A model generated the notes under the pieces. It was not told the DNA's origin. It saw nothing but the letters and a program-made list of their open reading frames with translations, and did not search any database. Positions 10,876-21,206 of a DNA stretch of 64,000 nt are shown here, piece by piece. The translations under genes and the position numbers were made by a program. The stretch lies in contig JADIIX010000112.1 of the NCBI GenBank assembly GCA_027604505.1, positions 1-64,000 of the forward strand, written 5' to 3'. The stretch's first letter is position 1, and each line of letters starts with the position of its first letter. Source of the stretch: Gonapodya sp. JEL0774. Its lineage: Eukaryota > Monoblepharomycota > Monoblepharidomycetes > Monoblepharidales > Gonapodyaceae.

Positions 10876-13703
10876 ATGAATCTGTTTAAGAAGGAGCCCG
10901 AGTCCGCCAAAAAGAAGAAGGAGTATGAAATGTGCGGCTCCCCCGGTCTGGATTTTGTGGATGGTTTTCTTTCTTTCTCCACGGACTGAACTAACAAAAG
11001 GCCCCTGTCCTGACTCGTTCGCAGTGGAGAAATTGTGGGGAAAGGAGCGTATGGGGTAGTCAAGGAAGCGGTGAGTGCCTTTGTTGCTTGCTACGGGCGA
11101 AAATGGTGTCTTGGACAACCAGTCTCGGTCTCAACATTTCTCCTTTACCTTCCTTGATTCACATCCTTTCCAGATTCATCTACCCACAAAACGCAAGGTT
11201 GCCATAAAAGTCATCGAAAAAAGCATTTTGGGTAAACTATCGAGAGTTCAAGTGGCACATACAACTGCACTTTGTCGACCAACCCTCTGTGTACTTGTAT
11301 TCAAAGCCAAGGAAAGAAAGAACTTCACTCATGTCCAAGCGGAGTTTGGAATTTTATCTTCGGTCAAGCATCCCAATGTTATCCAATTCATTGATTGGTG
11401 AGTCTGTGTGAGAATGTTGGTAGCGCCTGGTCCATAACAACATCTTCACCGTTTTCACCAGGTTCGAAACGAAAGAAAAGTACTACCTGGTCTATGAGCT
11501 TGCTATTGGCGGAGAGTTATTCAAGAGAATAGTGTCAGTTGGGCACTTTTCGGAACGGGAGTGTGTGATCGTCATATCCAGTGAGTGTCGTCAAACGAGA
11601 ACGTTCACTAGGAAGCGCGGACTGGAAAATCGATCTTTGTTGGACTGTGGCTTGGATGGTGGTGCTACTCCTAGGATTGCGCTTTGAGATGGTTGGGGAC
11701 AGGAGGATGTGCTACGTCCTGTAACACCAGTCAAGACCTCGCCTTCCGAAACGTTTCGATGGGTTTCGTGCAATTGTGAATGTGTAATCTCCGTGTTAAA
11801 TTTCTTTGTCCACAGCGATTCTCAATGCCATTGTTTACCTGCACTCGCATGGGTGAGCAGCGCCGACGTTGTTGTCTCGCCTCATTTTTATCTCATTGAT
11901 CTCTCGCAACGATATATAGCCTCGTCCATCGGGATCTCAAGGTACGCGTCCCGTTCTTTGTCAACTAACCCTCCACGTATGTGGTGACCACCCTCCTCCA
12001 CACAAGCCGGAGAACCTTTTATTTAAAGATTCCTCTGAAGACTCTTCCATTGTTATCGTGGACTTCGGTGTAGCGAAGCTCGTAGGAGATGGGGAGTCAG
12101 AGGGCAACATCGCGTGTAAAACGTTCACGGGATCACCAGCCTACATGGCCCCTGAGGTAGTCCTGCGGAAGAAATACGGCAAACCTGTAGATGTGTGGAG
12201 TGTTGGTGTGATTGCATTTGTGTTGTTGTCTGGGCATAGCCCGTGGGGTGATAAACTCAACGCCAATGAAGTGTACCGGAGGATTGCAGAAGGTACGTCT
12301 GGCTCTCTATGGATAAAGTGCGCTCTCCTTACTTGACTGACAAATCCGCTTTCAAAACAAATTTTCTTTGCTGGCGACGCAATGCTCTCCCATCGCGCTT
12401 CTCCCACGGGCGCCGCAATAATTCGACGGCAATTCAGGTAAATCCGACTTCCCACCTGCAATCTGGTCGCGGATCAGCCCTGCTGCACAGGACTTTTGTT
12501 GTTCTTTGATGCAAATTGTGCGTGTTTTGTCCATTCGTTGCCCCTTGGTCGTTCTCACACAGCGCGACCGCTGTGATTGTAGGACCCCGAAGCCCGACCC
12601 ACCGCCCACGAGGCCCTCCATCACCCATGGTTGGAGAAGTTGTGCCCCAAAGGATACCTTGAGTACATTGAGAGGTTCAATGTCGCCGCGTGGAAAAGGG
12701 AGAACAGACCAATTCGGGAACAGTATGTGTTCCTTCGGTGATCAACATTTGAAAATGCATACTGACATTGATTCCGTTACCTTCGAATCCACGTAACGTA
12801 AGCGTCATTCCGCAGTGGAATCACGTTTCTGCCGACCCTCGAACCGCCTCTGTTCCCATCCGCAACGCTTCTTCCACCAGCTCCATTGCGTCGTCTGCGT
12901 CTTCCGTCAACTCCACATGCCATTCTTCGTCCGGTTCTGCCTCTGCCTCCACAACCACTTTAGTCTCCGTCTCCAATTCGCAATCACTTATGTGTGATTC
13001 GGATGTGAAGCCTGCACCATTGCAGGTGTTGCCTCGACCCCTTGTTGCGATGCAACAAACGGGCATTGAGGTTACAAGTCCGGCTCTCCCCAACGCGCCG
13101 GCAAATAACCCACTACGAGCGAACCTTCAAAAGTCACAACAAGGACAGCTCTCCACGGATGGCGCTGCGAATGGTTCAAATACTTCTTCGCAGGCCACGC
13201 TTTCTGTATCGTCCATTAATGACCCTATAACGGAATCGGGTCCACAAGATACTGAGCATCAGGTGGTTCTCCACCCTCATTCTCCCGTTGCTCTCCGGAG
13301 TGCTGGCATGAGTTCGAGCCAGGCCTCTCGTATCAAGTTTGCGGAACCGTCGCCGATACGGACTCCTTCCCCTGCAGAACATTCTGGTGGTGAGAATGCT
13401 GAGGCTAATGGTCATGAAGCCAAATACAGTAGCTTTGGCAAGGTGTTGGGAAGAGCGCGGAGGCTTTCACTCAAACAGGGCGAACTTAATTTGTTCAGAG
13501 AGGCGGTCTCTATGGGGGCGACTTACGGACTTGGAGGAGAGGACGATTTGGATATCGGAGACGAGGAAGATCTGAACGCTGCAGATGTCGAGAGTGAAGA
13601 AACTGACGATTCGGATCCGGAGGCCTCGAACAGTGCAGCTGAAGCAGGGATGGGAAACGACGTTGAGGCAAAAGGTATTCTGACTTCACGGACTTCAGCA
13701 TAA
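10876..13703 (+). CDS. CaMK-like Ser/Thr protein kinase with Ser-rich acidic tail
   Basis: About ten exons spliced by frame continuity. Kinase motifs run in order: GKGAYGVV (P-loop, ~11040), VAIKVIEK (ATP lysine), AEFGILSSVKHPNVIQF (helix C Glu), YYLVYELAIGGELFKRI (hinge), LVHRDLK split by an intron from PENLLF, DFGVAKL, GSPAYMAPEV and DVWSVGVIAFVLLSGHSPW. Then come ISPAAQDFCCSLMQ and RPTAHEALHHPWL. All catalytic residues (K, E, HRD, DFG, APE) are present, so it should be active. The HRDLK|PENLL layout and the C-lobe fit the calcium/calmodulin-kinase group. After the domain, a helix (YIERFNVAAWKRENRP) could be a regulatory segment. It is followed by ~280 residues of Ser-rich disorder ending in an acidic stretch (GDEEDLNAADVESEETDDSD). 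The last acceptor is uncertain (about 12795 fits the phase). A direct calmodulin-binding site is not obvious. Confidence 0.85.
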
Positions 13704-13970
13704 ATGACCACCTTTTTCCGCGTTGATCTGATATGTACAAGTCTTGTCACATAGAAGGTGCCAATTTGGGTCATTTTCTTGTTCTTTGTTCTTCCTTACG
13801 ATGTCCCTTATATCGAAAAACATTTGTAGTATTTAAAGTCATTGTTTGGCGAGTCCTCTCATACATGTTGTTCCTTCCTTGCTTATTCAAGGACAAACAA
13901 AGTGGCACACTGGACTGTGCTTCGTTGTGGATCTTCAACAAAAACTGACACCAGCACCACTGCAATAACC

Positions 13971-15912
13971 ATGGTGCGTTCATCCCGGAACCCACTGAGG
14001 CTTGCCCGGTTCTGATCCTTTCTCTCCCCATCCCCCGTTAATGGGGTTACACGTCTCAATGAACCATTCAACTCGAACAACTCGCCCAACTTTCAATTCC
14101 CATGTTTCCTCTGCTGCAACACACACCATTAGCGCCCTATTCTGCTCCACGGCCACGAACGTGCCCTGACAAAGATAAAATACAACCGGGAGGGTGACCT
14201 TCTGTTCTCTGTTGCGAAAGACCACCAGCCGACAGTCTGGTATTCGCACAATGGAGAACGATTAGGAACATACAAAGGACATACTGGTGCCGTTTGGTGT
14301 TGTGACGTAGATGGTAAGCTCTCCACTCAGTCAGGGGTCTGAACTGAAAAATTGAACTCAAAGTGAAGACCTTTTCTTCGAGACTATCTGGATACCTGAT
14401 TGTTTACATGCTTAAAGAAACACAGTTTGCTTTGGAAGTCATATCTCTGCGCTGCGCTCCTTGAGGTCGAGTTGAGCGCGAGTTCCGCTTCTGTCAGTTG
14501 AAACTTTGGAACGGAACACAGGAATCTCTCAGTTCTGAATTCGCGAACCACCTGGAGAATTCAACACTTTCTCTGATCTCGTATCTTTCATGGATATGGC
14601 TGATTTGCTTGCGATTCACTCTTCGTCAATAGAGCTCTCGACGAGACTGATAACTGGTGCTGCCGATAACTCTCTCAAAATCTGGTCTGTCCAAGGGGGC
14701 AAATGCCTCCACACCATCAAAACAAACTCTGCTGTTCGAAGTGTGGGATGGGCGATGGGCAGCGAGCGAGCGCTGATGGTCACGGACCAGACCATGGGAC
14801 AAAACAGCACGCTACACATTTTAGATACTCCGGAAGACGGTGAGTTGCACTGTGGGAAGAAGTTCTGGACTGTTAGGATTGTGGCATTCCAGCCACTGCC
14901 ATACTTGCTTGATGCGTTTGACATCCGGTTGGATTGGGTGGTAACATGAATGTGTGGACGATGGTGGGACCACACCATGTCCCGAGCGTGCACGGCGGAT
15001 TTGAGCCCCAGCATAGCAGTTTCGATATTGTGACAGCACTTGATGTGATTGCCTATTCGGTGCCGCGCTGATTTGGCCAATTATCGTTAGATGCGCCATC
15101 AGTCATCCAAGCCATTGTCGTTTCTGGATCAAAAGCCACCATCGCTGTTTGGGGCGACCTGAACCGCTACATCCTTGTGGGACACGACGACGGGAGCATC
15201 TCGAAGTACGACCCTGAGGTGAGACACGAGTGAAAAGTTCCCACTGAACTCTTCAAACGGATTTGTCAATGCTCCTTTGTTTCTTTCAATCCAGACCGGC
15301 GAGCAACTAGCAACTTCTCGCCCTCACTCCGGTCCCATCCAGGACCTGCAAATGAGCCCTGACAAAACCATGTTTATCACTGCGTCGAAGGACACCTCCT
15401 CGCTACTCTTCGATGCTGAAACGATGCGGCCGCTCAAAAAGTTTCAGACGAACCGACCGGTCAATGCAGCTGCTTTCAGTCCCCTTCGGAATCACGTGCG
15501 TCGTGCTATTGAGGTTGATGACTTCGAGCGAACTCGGATCTTTGAAACAACTGTCTCTCGTCATCCTATCCTCCCCATTACGCTTAGATCGTACTTGGAG
15601 GTGGTCAAGAAGCCATGTCTGTTACCACCACGGCTGTGAAGTCGGGACAGTTCGAGACACGATTTTTCCACATTGCATTGGAGGAGGAAATCGGCCGGGT
15701 AAAGGGCCACTTTGGGCCCGTTAACACTGTTGCGTTCCACCCGAGCGGGAAGAGGTGAATTCCAAGTGTTGGGTATGTCAGGTGTACATCTCCTTACTCA
15801 ACGCACTGTCAATATTTGCAGCTACGCTTCCGGAGGAGAGGATGGCTACGTAAGGGTACATCATCTGGACGATTCTTATTTCTCTTTCCGGTACGATTTT
15901 GAGGAAGAGTGA
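13971..15912 (+). CDS. TIF34: Translation initiation factor eIF3 subunit i (WD40)
   Basis: eIF3i is the seven-blade WD40 subunit that joins eIF3b and eIF3g in the eIF3 complex on the 40S ribosome. The match is strong over the whole length: [122 protein letters not shown] and [16 protein letters not shown]. Exons: 13971-13973, 14133-14313, 14633-14839, 15091-15218, 15295-15495, 15588-15754 and 15822-15912, all with GT...AG borders and matching phases. Exon 1 supplies only the ATG: exon 2 has a TAG directly upstream in frame and no early Met, so the start must come from there. The protein ends in an acidic FEEE. Confidence 0.95.
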
Positions 15913-16793
15913 TGGTGCGGTGGGAGTCGGTGTTGTCCGGAATGGTGTTTTAGTGTATAAAGTTGATGTATCGTTTGATGGTGAATGACCATCCTGCACT
16001 CATTCTATTCCTCGTAATGCTCCGATGTACGTCCTATGCGGGTCCACTGCATTTCCTTGACCGCAGGTGGGTTCCAAAAAATTCGTGAAGAGTGAACTGG
16101 ACTGTGTGATGGAGATTGTAATTATTGTTCTCGATGTCTCTTATAATGAAGTACCATCCTGTGTATAATTGTATACAGAATGCCCGCAATAATTTCATTA
16201 CCTTGCTTGTAAACCGGACCGCTTCCTTCATCCCAACCGCATTTTACGTTATTTGTTCGGGTCCCGCCCGAACCTGCTCTGAGCGCCACTTCCTGAAATC
16301 CCGCTTCAACAATTTGGCGTCGGGCTCTGTGGCAAGAACCACGAACAACCTTGGCCATCATAAGCGTAGAGAACCTCGCACTGACAGGGTTTACCCGCCG
16401 GGCAGCACATATCCCAGTCGCTGTTCAATAAATTTGGTTTGTATGGGAACTGTTAGAGAACTCCTGATGCGAAGGCGGCAGGAGAGCTACCCACCAGAAA
16501 CCCGACAGGCATTCGGCATTGCCCTGAGCTGCGGACGCGCGTTCGTTAGGGTTGGTGCACCAGCAGCCTATGTAAATCGTAGAGATTCGAATAATCATTG
16601 AGGGACGTGGAAAGGAAACGAGGAGAAAGTAAACAGGGTATCTGGGTATTGCACAAAAGGAGAATGGGTAGTTTGGAAAAGACGGGACTCACCATTGGGT
16701 CTGGCTCCGATAGCGAAGGAAGCGCAGCTGTAAGCACAGATATGGGGGTCGAAGAAGAGGCACGTAAGTCGTGTTTGGTTCCGTTCACCATTA
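15913..16793. other. Convergent intergenic region
   Basis: 880 bp between the 3' ends of the eIF3i gene (+) and the membrane protein gene (-). Frames in it look like shadows. No RNA gene or repeat was recognised. Confidence 0.5.
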
Positions 16794-17819
16794 TCATTGG
16801 CATTCGCGGCATTCGCACTTGTCTGGCATAATCCCCGGAATATCCGCCCACGATATTGAGTTGGGGTCCGTAATGGGCCCATTGTAGTTCTTGCAGCCAA
16901 TACCGCCCGTTCCAGCAGGTGGGGGTGGGGGTGCTGCGGCCGTGGGAGAAGCGGCGGCTGGTGATGATGCTACTTGAAGAGAAAGCCTGAGAAAAGGCGA
17001 AATCACCAGGGGAGACAAGGCCCTTACCAGCCGAAGTTGGCGCGGGTGCATCTGGGGTGGGTGAAGGTACGGTATCGGGTGTCGGTGAAGGTGTCGGGGA
17101 CGGTGTTGGTGCCGCACTGTAGGGATATTGCACGGTTGGAATGCCGTACGAGAATGAAACCCGATACAGAGCAAGTGTGAGCTCACGTTGTTCGAGCAGC
17201 GGCGGCACTGCTCGTCCGAACGACTGCCGTGGTCCCAGCAGAGGATGTGGCGGCAGTGCTCCGAGATGAGGAAGAACTGGAGCGGGCAACAGTCAAGGCG
17301 CTGGCAGAGGACGAAGAGGAACCACCGACCCCAAGGGCAGCATCTTGACCGGCAGAGCTGGACGACGAGGCCGCAGTTGAGCGGATTGGGATGACGTTCG
17401 TGCCAAGGAGGATACCAATGAGGGCAGCCACGGCAACAACACCTACACCGAAAGAGGAAAGGATTTGTCAAAAAAAAAGAGCAAGCGACAACACTCGATT
17501 GGTAACTTGTCGAAATGCTTTTCAAATGAGACAGCTACAGAACATGAAAGAAACATTACTGGCGAGAAACGCCACATCTCCCATTGGTAACTCGGAATCC
17601 ATCGCTGGAGATAGTACCCCGTTCCTTCTGATACACACCTCCAATGATCCCAAACATGATTGTTTTGTTCGTCGACTTCCGCTTGGGTGGCCCAGAATAA
17701 TCCGGCTCATTCAAAATGGTTGGAGCACCTCCCGCATACTGAGACCGGGGTCTCTGTCGGCGGTCAAAGCGCTCAGAAGGTTGAAGATCATCATCAGAGT
17801 CTCTCCGGCGGTCGCCCAT
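16794..17819 (-). CDS. One-pass membrane protein with Ser-rich and Pro/Thr-rich ectodomain
   Basis: At least four exons from the ATG 17819. The order is: a charged hydrophilic N-terminus (MGDRRRDSDDDLQPSERFDR) with Pro and Arg; one membrane segment (FGIIG joined to VVAVAALIGILLGTNVI, with an intron inside); about 60 residues rich in Ser; a Pro/Thr/Ser repeat (PTPSPTPSPTPDT); and a short Cys-containing end (GCKNYNGPITDPNS ... DKCECRECQ). The basic, uncleaved N-terminus suggests a type II orientation with the Ser/Pro-rich part outside, where it would be O-mannosylated. The last intron (GGCTG|GTAAGG to TTCAAG) keeps phase. Fungal wall-stress sensors of the Mid2/Wsc kind share the parts but are usually oriented the other way. 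Family not recognised. Confidence 0.65.
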
Positions 17820-18208
17820 TTGTAAAATGTGGTGGGGAACGGCGAGTCGAAAAAGCGCGAGCTGCCTTCCAACAGCAAAGGAGGCCTTGAAGCTTGATAA
17901 ATTGGCAGTGAGGGCTCACTGAGCGATTCCGGCCTTAGAATGTGGACTACGAAGCCGTAATCTATTTGAACAAGTTTTTAGCAGTCCGAGATGTGTTTGG
18001 TTTGATTTCCCAATTTGCGATACCTGTGGCCGTCCCGCCCCGCTGGCCTCTTTTCCAAATGGCGCTGTTTTGTTTCGCGCGATTCAATAACGTCAAATGT
18101 CAAATGACATGAGTGTATCATCCTGGGAGAGAGCTTAGCTTGGGTTTTGCTCGAAGATAAACCCCATCCCTAGTAGTTGGTGCATGTACATACAGGATTG
18201 CTGTTGGG
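17820..18208. other. Upstream region, no gene seen
   Basis: 390 bp upstream of the membrane protein gene (-) and of the ATG at 18209 (+). Presumed to be a divergent promoter; no distinct element recognised. Confidence 0.4.
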
Positions 18209-19150
18209 ATGAGTCAAGGGACCGCCAAGGTTGTGTACTCCGTGCGTACGATCCAAAAGACGAGCCATGAAGAGAAAGCAGCTGAGCGCAAAACGACATG
18301 CGCTCAAGTGGTGTTCCTCCATTATTTGTTATTACCAATATCTTCTGTTCATTCTCGCAGAGTGCCCAGAAGCCCCGCGCGCACAAGAGAAAAGAGAATG
18401 CAATAGTAAAAATCACCATTTAATCTGCTACAAGGCGGTCAAATGGTCTTTGTAGTGTGTGAAGAGACATGATGGGGAGAAAACAACTTTGCGTTGGCTG
18501 GCGTCCAATCCGCGCCGGCGGGCACCACCATTTCTCCATTTTTCAGATACATGTTTGCAGAGATTTCGTCAGCAAGTGCACCTGGGCACGCGAAAGACAA
18601 CACTTGGCCAGAGTGCCGGCACCAGTGCGCAGGGCTCTGCCCCTCCCCAAAACCGCCGGCCTGTAATCGTCCCCTCAATCTGAACATTCCTCCAATGTCC
18701 GTCTACCGGTGAGCAATCAAGAACTGCAGTGTCTGGATTCACTTTCTTGAATTCCCGAGATGTCCTGTTATGCAGCTGGATGGAAAAGGGCTTCAGATCT
18801 GCTGATGTTATCGGCGAATTCTCTCAACCAAACCATGGTCTAATCTCAAGCGCCCCCCCCTCCACTCCGTTGCACCCTCTAGAGCCGCTTCTCTTTCCTC
18901 CTCTGCCGCTGCCCATATTCCGCCGGCCCCACCTGTTCCCTCTTCGCTTCCAAGGCCCCTCCCCTCATTCGCCCCCATTTTCCATGCTCCTTCGCCGTCA
19001 GATATCCACAAGGCCTACGGTACCACCTCCATGGGCATCCCTGGAGCTATGATACCGATGGAGACTAATGGAGCAGCTGGGAAGCCCGTTGACAAGGTTC
19101 AAGCAGCTTTTCAGGAGAACTTGGCGACACTTGGAGGAAGGAAGGCCTGA
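18209..19150 (+). CDS. Probable multi-exon gene, unresolved
   Basis: The clearest coding piece is the last exon, from about 18851 to the TGA at 19148-19150. It is open after a stop at 18803 and reads a Pro/Ser-rich segment (PPAPPVPSSLPRPLPSFAP), then DIHKAYGTTSMGIPGAMIP and a helical end (DKVQAAFQENLATLGGRK). Upstream candidates are a short start exon at 18209 (MSQGTAK) and a basic piece near 18360-18400 (SAQKPRAHKRKEN). A further candidate at about 18550-18685 follows a TTTTTCAG acceptor (QQVHLGTRKTTLGQSAGTSA). The joins are not established. An opposite-strand frame at 18439-18687 is also open and cannot be excluded. Function unknown. Confidence 0.35.
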
Positions 19151-19587
19151 AAACTTCAAATGTTGAAAAATATCACTAGAACGAGGGCAGCGGTAAGGTT
19201 TTGCTTGGCTATGTTAACTTAAACGTTTTTCATGACATGCATTTCTCTTTCACAGCCCCACACTCAGCTCAAAAACTTCCTGGCATCAAGTTTGCTTTGC
19301 ATCAAAACCACTTAGTCAGCGTCCGTTTATCTCATATTACCTATCGTATCATCGTAGTAGTGAATGTAACAGTCTAGAAAACATTCTGTCGTTGTTCAAG
19401 AAGTCAACAACGTTGTTCAGTCTCCCTCCCCCATCAACTCTTCCCTGATCTGACACTGTGATCAGCAATGACCTCAATCATTTATTCTCCAAAGACATAC
19501 AATCAGTTTGAGCTCACTCAATCCGTGCGACATCGTCTAAACCTTGCCATTCAGTTTCTTTGCGCCTCTTTGTGAGGCGCCTTCTTA
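19151..19587. other. Convergent intergenic region
   Basis: About 440 bp between the 3' ends of the 18209 gene (+) and the secreted-protein gene (-). AT-rich; nothing recognised. Confidence 0.45.
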
Positions 19588-20919
19588 TCAGTTCCACAAT
19601 TTTGCTTTTAATCTGACCGTCGGAGGTGTGCTAGGTGAAGGTTGGACTGGACACTGTTGTGTCACATTGTTCACTATGCATTGCCAGTGGCCCGTAAATA
19701 CGCGGTGGAAACATATGTTGCTCGAATGAACGCCACAAGAATTAAAACGTACCAATTTGAACCAACGGTCCAAACACGTCTTGCAGTGGTTGTATAGTTT
19801 CGGGGGGGTTGGCCAGTAGATTCACCTCCCGAATCGCGCACTGGGGTAAAGCACGAGGCAAGTTACACAATAAAGAACACGTGGAGAGCCAAGTGCTGAT
19901 AGGTCGCTGCAGCCTCGCTGCCGTCCAATTTCTACTCACTTCCCTACATAGGAATGTATCGTTTGAGACGACGAACAGCAACTGCGGGATGTCAACCGAG
20001 GTAATATTCTCGCGAATCAAAGCTCCGAGAAGGTCGGCACCGCCTATGCGTTCGCACCTCATCGTGTTACATAGTGGTGCGTTTTCGCGGTGGTTCCTCC
20101 CGTGAAATATACCCACAATAACCTCCAGTAGAATTTGTCAAACAGGTAAGGTTGTACAACAACCGAGTGACGTTCCAGAGATCACCAGCTGTGAGATTGG
20201 CTGAGCCTTTGATAGATGCTAAGGTAAGTAGCGATCTGATAAGTGAGTTGTGTGTGTGAAAAAAACTAACCCGAACCCGGGAATAAAATGGAGATGCTCA
20301 AGCCAAGGCTATCAATGAGATTCCCAACAGAGGTGAGATTCTAAAATCGGGGAATGAGAAGCATCCGGGAGAGATTGAACGAAATGCTACATAACATTGT
20401 TGGGAGGGAGAACGCGGGGCTTCAAATGATGACGCACTGCGTTCCCACACGCCTCAGAAACCGCTGTGAAGTAGTCGTTCACCACTTCATTGCACGTGGC
20501 ATTGCAAAGCCTTTTTGAGAAAATGGTTGCCGAAGTTTCATCAACGTCCGTGAGGTTTGAGAACGGTATGTTCAAGCAGCTACAAAAGGTGATCAAGTAA
20601 CGTGCAGTCACGATCAAAGATGATGTACAGCAGACTTAGACTTACCTTGTAGCTTCATAGTAGTTGTTGATGTACGTGTTACATGAGGGTGTGATATTGT
20701 CGAAAAGAATCTTGCGAATGTCACCGAAGCGAATGTAACCCGCCCTCACAGATCTCTCGGCTTTCTCATTATTGCAAAACTCACGTCGCCAAGGTATCCG
20801 TTGACAGTATCGTTGGTAAGTGGCCCTTGAAGTGGGGAGTTTTCGTCCCTTTGGCACGATACAATCATTGAGAAGAGCGATATCACCACAACAGAGATCA
20901 TGACTCGTTCGGAACGCAT
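19588..20919 (-). CDS. Secreted Cys-containing N-glycosylated protein
   Basis: The ATG at 20919 begins a signal peptide (MRSERVMISVVVISLFSMIV, then SCQRDEN). Short exons then alternate with phase-compatible introns: GYIRFGDIRKILFDNITPSC; CLNIPFSNLTDVDETSAT with RLCNATCNEVVNDYFTAVSE; GSANLTAGDLWNVTRLLYNL; a piece with LLGALIRENITSVDIPQLLF and VVSNDTF; CSLLCNLPRALPQCAIREVN; and a last exon with VNNVTQQCPVQ ending at 19588. At least seven N-x-S/T sites (FDN-IT, SN-LT, N-AT, N-LT, N-VT, N-IT, N-DT) and many Cys indicate a lumenal or extracellular protein. No second membrane segment or GPI tail is visible. The family is not recognised and the middle exon borders are provisional. Confidence 0.55.
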
Positions 20920-21206
20920 GACGTTTACGAGGCGGAAAATAGTTGGTTCAAGAGAGAGAAGATAGTAAACACGGTGTATGGTGTTTCTTCGATGCAGTTG
21001 CTTTATGTGTGTACCGTGAGAACTGTAGAGTTGTTTTGCGCATCCGTCATCGGTGTCACACGATTTCCCAAATTGTGCCGTGAACTCACTACTACGTCGT
21101 GAAACCGTTTCGCTTTACGTCAAGACATATCTTGCTCGATGATACACATAAAAAATCCAACAACAAACTCTGCTGCAGGAAACCAATTCTAACATATGAA
21201 ACGGTT

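Noticed and set aside
10876-13703. LKB1 orthologue, given the STRAD-like gene nearby
   Set aside because: The catalytic domain and C-lobe read as CaMK-like, with no LKB1-specific features. The Ser-rich tail lacks a farnesylation motif.
18439-18687. Minus-strand frame reading GALADEISANMYLKNGEMVV
   Set aside because: It looks protein-like, but it overlaps a + strand candidate exon with a good TTTTTCAG acceptor. I found no start or splice partner on the minus strand.
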